Positions 59,429 to 64,000 of a DNA stretch of 64,000 nt are shown in pieces; the first letter of the stretch is position 1; every line of letters starts with the position of its first letter. Made by a program: the position numbers and the translations under genes. Source of the stretch: DATARH01 sp036268425 (GTDB taxonomy: Bacteria; Pseudomonadota; Alphaproteobacteria; ATCC43930; CGMCC-115725); the NCBI GenBank assembly GCA_036268425.1, contig DATAUE010000108.1, positions 62,001 to 126,000 on the forward strand, read 5' to 3'. The notes beneath the pieces were generated by a model. It ran no database searches and had not been told where the DNA came from. It was given only the letters and a program-made list of their open reading frames with translations.

Positions 59429-60204
59429 GCGACGCCCCGCAAACTGACGCCCCGCAGGCGATCCGCGCCGAGCACATCATCAAGACATTCGGCAGCGTCC
59501 AGGCGCTGGCCGGCGTGTCGATGCAGGTGCGGCGCGGCGAGACGCTCGGCATTCTCGGCGATAATGGCGCCGGCAAATCAACGCTGATCAAAATCCTGAC
59601 CGGCTACCACCAGCCAACTGAGGGTCAGCTCTTCGTCGATGGCACCCCGGTGCGACTCGGCTCGGTCGATGAGGCACGCTCTCACGGCATCGAGTGCGTC
59701 TATCAGGACCTCGCGCTGGTCAATGGCCTCAGCATCTACCACAACATGTTTCTGAACAGGGAATTGCTGTGGGGCGGTCCGCTGCGGCTGCTCGACCATC
59801 GCGAAATGCGGCGGCGGGCGGCGGCGGCATTGGCGGAGATCGGCGTTAATATCCCCTCTGTAGAGCTTGAGGTTGGCGCCTTGTCGGGTGGCCAGCGCCA
59901 GGCGATCGCGGTGGCCCGCGCGGTCTATTCCAACGCCCGCATCCTGTTGCTTGACGAGCCGCTGGCGGCGATGGGCGCACGCGAGGCCGGGTTGATCATC
60001 GACCTGATCGACCGCCTGAAATCGCGCGGCGACATCGCCATCGTGATGATTGCGCATAATTACGCGCAGACGCTCGAAATCTGCGACCGCATCATGCTGA
60101 TGCAGCACGGCGAGGTAACCTTTGAAAGCCCTGCCGCATCCACCTCCGCCGCGGAACTCCTCGACATCGTGCGCCGCGAATACCGCGCCGCGCGGGCCGG
60201 GTAA
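59425..60204 (+). CDS. Sugar ABC transporter ATP-binding protein (single-domain, FrcA type)
   Basis: About 259 aa with one nucleotide-binding domain: Walker A GDNGAGKST, Q-loop CVYQDLALVNGLSIYHNMF, signature GALSGGQRQAIAVARAV, Walker B RILLLDEPLAAMG and switch His in IVMIAHNYAQTLE. Many ribose-type importers (RbsA, XylG) have two fused ATPase domains; a single domain as here is the FrcA form, which works as a homodimer. The sugar is not predictable. Its ATG overlaps the permease stop. It converges on the toxin gene, 24 bases away. Confidence 0.95.
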   Translation: MSDAPQTDAPQAIRAEHIIKTFGSVQALAGVSMQVRRGETLGILGDNGAGKSTLIKILTGYHQPTEGQLFVDGTPVRLGSVDEARSHGIECVYQDLALVNGLSIYHNMFLNRELLWGGPLRLLDHREMRRRAAAALAEIGVNIPSVELEVGALSGGQRQAIAVARAVYSNARILLLDEPLAAMGAREAGLIIDLIDRLKSRGDIAIVMIAHNYAQTLEICDRIMLMQHGEVTFESPAASTSAAELLDIVRREYRAARAG

Positions 60205-60228
60205 GTAACAGGTCGGGTGCAATACCCG

Positions 60229-60576
60229 TCAGCCAGTTCTTGTCCTGAAGCGGGTAAGACCCAGAAATACAAAGATCGCGCGATCGAGACGGATTATGTC
60301 GGTTTTGGCAAGGCGGCCGATTTGCCGTTCGAGTTTATGTCGTGGAACCGTCGTGATCTTGTCGACCATCAGCCGGGACGGCACATCCAAGCCGTTTGCT
60401 TCGGTCGGTTCGATCTGCAACCGGAAAAGAGGCGCCTCCGTCGGATCAGTCGTAAAGCCACAGATTGTGACGGAAGCCGTTGCGTCGAACCGGTCATCCT
60501 GAACGATAATGACGGGGCGAGGCTTGCTGGCATAATTGCGGCCACCGGATGCCGTCCAGACCTCGCCGCACTTCAT
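60229..60576 (-). CDS. MazF/PemK-family toxin
   Basis: About 115 aa, an endoribonuclease-type toxin fold. The start MKCGEVWTASGGRNYASKPR with RPVIIVQDDRFD is the family's first strand and Arg-Pro motif. SVTICGFTTDPTEAPLFRLQ is the middle strand, and SRLMVDKITTVPRHKLERQI the conserved Asp/Lys helix region. It would cleave mRNA when freed from its antitoxin. The start overlaps the antitoxin stop by 4 bases (ATGA). Confidence 0.9.
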   Translation of the reverse strand: MKCGEVWTASGGRNYASKPRPVIIVQDDRFDATASVTICGFTTDPTEAPLFRLQIEPTEANGLDVPSRLMVDKITTVPRHKLERQIGRLAKTDIIRLDRAIFVFLGLTRFRTRTG

Positions 60577-60794
60577 GGATCGTCTTGATCCGATATGGCA
60601 TCGATGAACGCCTGGTCCTCCGCCTCGTGGGTGCTCGCGGCGACGGCAGCCGATTGACGGTGAGCTTCGGCTGCGAACGTTGCAGAGCGGGTGTCAGGAA
60701 CCCAGACCTGAACCGGGCGCAAACCCTGTCGTCGCAGCCGTTCGCGATGGCTTTCGACGCGCTCCCGCGTTGACGACCGTGACGGTGCTGACAT
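60573..60794 (-). CDS. MazE-type antitoxin (DUF3018 family)
   Basis: About 73 aa. A basic arm (RERVESHRERLRRQGLRPVQ) is followed by VWVPDTRSATFAAEAHRQS and an acidic tail (AFIDAISDQDDP). This is the pattern of the DUF3018 antitoxins that pair with MazF/PemK toxins. It should bind and neutralise the toxin through the C-terminal part and repress its own promoter. The start at 60794 follows GGGAGA; a longer in-frame start (60893) is not supported. It is upstream of and coupled to the toxin gene. Confidence 0.88.
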   Translation of the reverse strand: MSAPSRSSTRERVESHRERLRRQGLRPVQVWVPDTRSATFAAEAHRQSAAVAASTHEAEDQAFIDAISDQDDP

Positions 60795-60960
60795 TTGAAT
60801 CTCCCGAACGAATCTCTCACCGCATACGTTACATGTAATATACAAAGCGCCGTTGGAAAGGTCATACCAGCGGACATAGGGCCTCGCCCGCAAATTGGCG
60901 AATTGCCGTGGGTGGCGTTATGGTGGGGCAGCACCCATTTCCGTGTCTGTGGAGCATGTG

Positions 60961-62142
60961 ATGTCCGACGAAGCCGTGACAGTGGCGCTGGGTGAGGATT
61001 ACCCGGAACTGCGCGAGTCGGTTGCCAAGATCTGCGAGAAATATCCCGGCAGCTATTGGCGCAACCTCGAAGCCAACCAGGCCTATCCCACCGAATTCAT
61101 CGAGGAATTGACCCAGGGCGGGTTTCTCGCCTCGCTGATCCCCGAGGAATATGGCGGCTCCGGGCTGCCGTTGCGCGCCGCTGCCGTCATTCTGGAGCAG
61201 GTCAACGCTTCGGGCTGCACCGCCAGCCAGGGCCACGCCCAGATGTACATCATGGGCACCGTGCTGCGGCACGGCAGCGAGGAGCAGAAACAACGCTACC
61301 TGCCGAAAATCGCATCCGGCGAATTGCGCCTGCAGGCGTTTGGCGTCACCGAGCCGACCACCGGCTCCGACACCACCAAGCTGAAAACCCGCGCGGTGCG
61401 CCAGGGCAACAGCCACTATGTCGTCAACGGCCAGAAAGTGTGGACATCGCGCGCCCGCCATTCCGACCTGATGCTGCTGCTGGCGCGCACCACGCCGGTC
61501 GAGGAGGTCAAGCGCCGCACCGACGGGCTGTCGGTGTTTCTCGTCGATCTGAAGGAAAGTCTGGGGAACGGCGTCGATATCCAGCCGATCGACGCGATGA
61601 TCAATCACAACACGACCCAGGTCTTTTTCGACAATCTGAAGGTGCCGGCGGAAAACCTGATCGGTGAAGAGGGCAAGGGCTTTCGCTATATCCTCGACGG
61701 CATGAATGCCGAGCGCATCCTGGTCGCGCAGGAATGCATCGGCGACGGCCGCTGGCTGCTCAACAAAGGCATCGAATACGCCAAGGAGCGCGTCGTGTTC
61801 GACCGGCCGATCGGGCAGAACCAGGGCGTGCAGTTCCCGCTGGCGCGCGCCTATGCCGAATTGGAGGCGGCCGACATGATCTGCCGCCGCGCCGCCGCGC
61901 TGTTCGATGCCGGCAAGGAATGCGGCGCCGACGCCAACATGGCAAAGCTGCTCGCTTCGGAAGCCGGCTGGCATGCTGCCGAGGCAACGATGCAGACCTT
62001 CGGCGGCTTTGCCTTTGCCCGCGAATACGACATCGAGCGCAAATGGCGCGAAATCCGCCTGTATCAGACCGCGCCGATCTCGACCAACCTGATCCTCGCC
62101 TATGTCGGACAGCATGTGCTGGGCATGCCGCGGTCGTATTAG
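60961..62142 (+). CDS. Acyl-CoA dehydrogenase
   Basis: 393 aa, FAD-dependent. LIPEEYGGSGLPLRAAAVIL, LQAFGVTEPTTGSDTTKLKT (flavin-binding TEPxxGSD), YVVNGQKVWTSRARHSDLML, LKVPAENLIGEEGKGFRYIL and MQTFGGFAFAREYDIERKWR are all standard. The end, REIRLYQTAPISTNLILAYV, holds the segment where the catalytic Glu often lies in some subfamilies. The acyl substrate is unknown. It is 23 bases upstream of panB and likely co-transcribed. It resembles general short/branched-chain enzymes more than the ACAD10-like gene at 42491. Confidence 0.93.
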   Translation: MSDEAVTVALGEDYPELRESVAKICEKYPGSYWRNLEANQAYPTEFIEELTQGGFLASLIPEEYGGSGLPLRAAAVILEQVNASGCTASQGHAQMYIMGTVLRHGSEEQKQRYLPKIASGELRLQAFGVTEPTTGSDTTKLKTRAVRQGNSHYVVNGQKVWTSRARHSDLMLLLARTTPVEEVKRRTDGLSVFLVDLKESLGNGVDIQPIDAMINHNTTQVFFDNLKVPAENLIGEEGKGFRYILDGMNAERILVAQECIGDGRWLLNKGIEYAKERVVFDRPIGQNQGVQFPLARAYAELEAADMICRRAAALFDAGKECGADANMAKLLASEAGWHAAEATMQTFGGFAFAREYDIERKWREIRLYQTAPISTNLILAYVGQHVLGMPRSY

Positions 62143-62165
62143 CGCGCGGCAGAAAGGAAATCGCG

Positions 62166-62987
62166 ATGTCGAGCCATACGCAGATCCGGCGGGTCACTGC
62201 ACCGGAAATCAGAGGGCGCAAGGGCGCTGAAAAGATCGTCTGCTTGACCGCTTACACTGCGCCGGTCGCCGCGGTGCTCGACCCGCATGTCGATCTGCTG
62301 CTGGTCGGCGACTCGGTTGGCATGGTGCTGCACGGGCTGACGACGACGACCGCAGTCACGCTCGACATGATGATCATGCATGGACAGGCGGTCATGCGCG
62401 GTGCGGCACACGCGCTGGTGGTGGTTGACCTGCCGTTCGGCACCTACGAAGGCTCGCCGGAGCAAGCGTACAAATCAGCCGTCGAGGTCATGCAGAAAAC
62501 CGGCTGTCAGGCCGTCAAGGTCGAAGGGGGCGAGGAAGTCGCCGGTTCGATCGCGTTTCTCGTCGCGCGCGGCGTGCCGGTGGTCGCGCATGTCGGGCTG
62601 CGGCCACAAGCCGTGCATATCGATGGCGGGTTCAAGGCCAAGGGGCGTGGCGAAAGCGAGCGTCAACTGGTGCTGGCGGAAGCCCGTGCGGTCGATAGTG
62701 CGGGCGCGTTTGCGATTGTCGTCGAAGGCGTCGCCGCCGATCTCGCGGGCGAGATCACCAAGGCGGTCGCCGCGCCGACCATCGGCATCGGCGCCTCGCC
62801 CGATTGCGACGGCCAAATCCTCGTCACCGACGACATGCTCGGCATGTTCGAGTGGACCCCAAGATTCGTCCGACGCTACGCCGAGTTGCGCACCGGCATC
62901 GATGCGGCGGTCGTGCAATATGCCGCCGATGTACGCGCCGGCGCTTTTCCCGGCACGGCTGAAACCTACCGCCTCAAGCGCGGCTGA
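62166..62987 (+). CDS. panB: 3-methyl-2-oxobutanoate hydroxymethyltransferase
   Basis: About 273 aa, TIM barrel. It adds a hydroxymethyl group from methylenetetrahydrofolate to 2-oxoisovalerate, giving ketopantoate, the first committed step of pantothenate synthesis. VCLTAYTAPVAAVLD, LLLVGDSVGMVLHGLTTTT (metal Asp), VVVDLPFGTYEGSPEQAYKS, AVKVEGGEEVAGSI, VPVVAHVGLRPQAVH and PTIGIGASPDCDGQILV are diagnostic. It follows an acyl-CoA dehydrogenase gene, while panC lies at the other end of the window. Confidence 0.97.
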   Translation: MSSHTQIRRVTAPEIRGRKGAEKIVCLTAYTAPVAAVLDPHVDLLLVGDSVGMVLHGLTTTTAVTLDMMIMHGQAVMRGAAHALVVVDLPFGTYEGSPEQAYKSAVEVMQKTGCQAVKVEGGEEVAGSIAFLVARGVPVVAHVGLRPQAVHIDGGFKAKGRGESERQLVLAEARAVDSAGAFAIVVEGVAADLAGEITKAVAAPTIGIGASPDCDGQILVTDDMLGMFEWTPRFVRRYAELRTGIDAAVVQYAADVRAGAFPGTAETYRLKRG

Positions 62988-63002
62988 CGCGGCAGCTTTC
63001 AT

Positions 63003-63027
63003 CTTCTCCCACCCGGCCCGGGAGAAG
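63003..63027. repeat. Short inverted repeat, possibly a dispersed intergenic element
   Basis: CTTCTCCC (63003-63010) and GGGAGAAG (63020-63027) form an 8-bp perfect stem with a GC-rich 9-base loop between the convergent panB and slipin genes. Similar CTTCTCCC...GGGAGAAGG hairpins are common dispersed elements in alphaproteobacterial intergenic regions. There is no T-run, so it is not a clear terminator. Confidence 0.55.
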
Positions 63028-63041
63028 GTAACGCGGAGTCG

Positions 63042-63842
63042 CTACGCGGGATGCGGCGCCAGCTTGCCGGCAATTTCACCGATGCCGCGCGCCATCGCGA
63101 CGAACTCGCTCGGCATCATAATGATCGTCATCGTGTTCTGCTCGGCGCCGACTTCGGTGATCATCTGCATGCGGCGCAGTTCGAGGCCGGCCGGGTTCTG
63201 CATGATGACCTCGGCGGCCTCGCGCAGCTTTTCGGCGGCGTCGAGTTCGGCTTCAGCCTTGATCAGCCGCGCCCGCTTTTCGCGCAACGCCTCGGCTTCC
63301 TGCGCCATCGCGCGCTGCATGGTCGGCGGGATTTCGACGTTCTTCATCTGCACCTGCTCGACCTTGACGCCCCACGGCTCGGTGACCGCGTCGATCGCCT
63401 TCTGCATGACTTCGGCGATCGAATCTTGCGCCTTCAGGATGTCGTCGAGCGTGTGCTGGCCCAGCACCGTCCGCAACGTCGTGACCGAGACCTGCACGAC
63501 CGCATTGGCGACCTCCCTCACCTCCATCACGGCTCGCTCGGGATCGACGATACGGAACCAGATCACCGCGTTGACCTTGATCGGAACGTTGTCGCGGGTG
63601 ATGCCCTCTTGCTCTTCGACATCACGGGTGACGGTGCGCAGATCAAGCTTGATCTGCCATTCGACCAGCACCCAGACAAAGTACAGGCCAGGGCCGGCGG
63701 TGCGATGAAATTTGCCAAGGCGGAAGATAATGCCGCGTTCGTACTGGTTGGCGACGCGGATGCTGCCAAGCAGCGCTAGGATCGCCAGGATGAGAACAGT
63801 CGCCAAAAGCGGCTGTGACGCAATGAATTCGAGCACGAACAT
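63042..63842 (-). CDS. Slipin (stomatin/prohibitin SPFH-domain membrane protein)
   Basis: About 266 aa. An N-terminal hydrophobic hairpin (LLATVLILAILALLGSI) anchors it to the membrane. The SPFH domain follows: VANQYERGIIFRLGKFHRTA, GPGLYFVWVLVEWQIKLDLR, ITRDNVPIKVNAVIWFRIVD, VTTLRTVLGQHTLDDILK and WGVKVEQVQMKNVEIPPTMQ. A C-terminal coiled coil (AEALREKRARLIKAEAELDA) drives oligomerisation. Slipins form membrane microdomain scaffolds and are often encoded next to an NfeD-type protease, which could lie past the window edge. ATG 63842 has GGAGGGCAAGA upstream. Confidence 0.95.
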   Translation of the reverse strand: MFVLEFIASQPLLATVLILAILALLGSIRVANQYERGIIFRLGKFHRTAGPGLYFVWVLVEWQIKLDLRTVTRDVEEQEGITRDNVPIKVNAVIWFRIVDPERAVMEVREVANAVVQVSVTTLRTVLGQHTLDDILKAQDSIAEVMQKAIDAVTEPWGVKVEQVQMKNVEIPPTMQRAMAQEAEALREKRARLIKAEAELDAAEKLREAAEVIMQNPAGLELRRMQMITEVGAEQNTMTIIMMPSEFVAMARGIGEIAGKLAPHPA

Positions 63843-64000
63843 TCTTGCCCTCCGTGCGGGCCGGCGAACGGCTCGGGTCGAGCCGCAATACCGGCGCTCG
63901 CTAGATGGGGCGTGTCCGGCTAACCCGAATGTCGCAATGGCCGACGTTTTGGCATTCCCGCCATCGCTATACGCGAGAGGTCGTATGCGCGCCTAATCAA

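Noticed and set aside
63003..63027. Hairpin after panB considered as a terminator
   Set aside because: Good stem but no T-run on either side, so listed only as an inverted repeat.

Overview
The window is high-GC DNA from a bacterium, most likely a free-living alphaproteobacterium. This rests on gene content: a membrane-bound ferritin of the MbfA type, TadE/TadG pilus genes, a Bpt-type leucyltransferase, LigD, a ROSE-like heat-shock leader and many CaiB/acyl-CoA dehydrogenase, TRAP and ABC uptake genes. No rRNA, CRISPR array, integrase, transposase or prophage was seen. The species cannot be named from the sequence alone.

Layout. 0-5.2 kb: a small heat-shock gene under a probable RNA thermometer, an alpha/beta hydrolase with a Cys elbow, tRNA-Leu(CAA), panC, and a translationally coupled bpt/lyase pair. 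5.4-11.4 kb: two TadE-like pseudopilins, a TadG-like protein whose von Willebrand A domain is interrupted by four beta-repeat modules, and a secreted alkaline-phosphatase-superfamily enzyme. 11.4-21.5 kb: mixed metabolic and envelope genes (CoA-transferase, OmpA lipoprotein, cupin dioxygenase, PerM-type permease, PEP-mutase family enzyme) and a GAF/HD-GYP c-di-GMP phosphodiesterase with an internal insertion. 21.7-26.0 kb: a TRAP transporter whose binding protein and permeases converge on an AT-rich islet holding one orphan gene. 26.2-31.1 kb: MbfA, a frameshifted soluble transhydrogenase, SDR, racemase-like and MaoC-like genes.

31.2-40.1 kb is a D-erythronate/tetronate catabolic region: denD and otnI face otnK and otnC across a 126-bp promoter region, followed by two MFS permeases and a branched-chain-type ABC binding protein. 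Together DenD (oxidation), OtnI (isomerisation), OtnK (phosphorylation) and OtnC (decarboxylation) would give dihydroxyacetone phosphate.

41.5-49.1 kb is a long co-directional run: a fluoroacetate-dehalogenase-like hydrolase, an acyl-CoA dehydrogenase overlapping an APH-fold kinase (the arrangement of LvaC/LvaA and of mammalian ACAD10/11), a sulfotransferase, a HAD-type dehalogenase-like enzyme and LigD. 50.6-54.1 kb encodes a three-gene ABC system with two different DevC-like permeases and an ATPase fused to a cyclic-nucleotide-binding domain. 57.2-60.2 kb is a sugar ABC importer, followed by a MazF/MazE-like toxin-antitoxin pair, an acyl-CoA dehydrogenase, panB and a slipin.

Most proteins belong to known families. 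The best candidates for something not well described are the cNMP-gated ABC system, the repeat-interrupted TadG, the HD-GYP insertion and the kinase/dehydrogenase pair beside dehalogenase-like genes.
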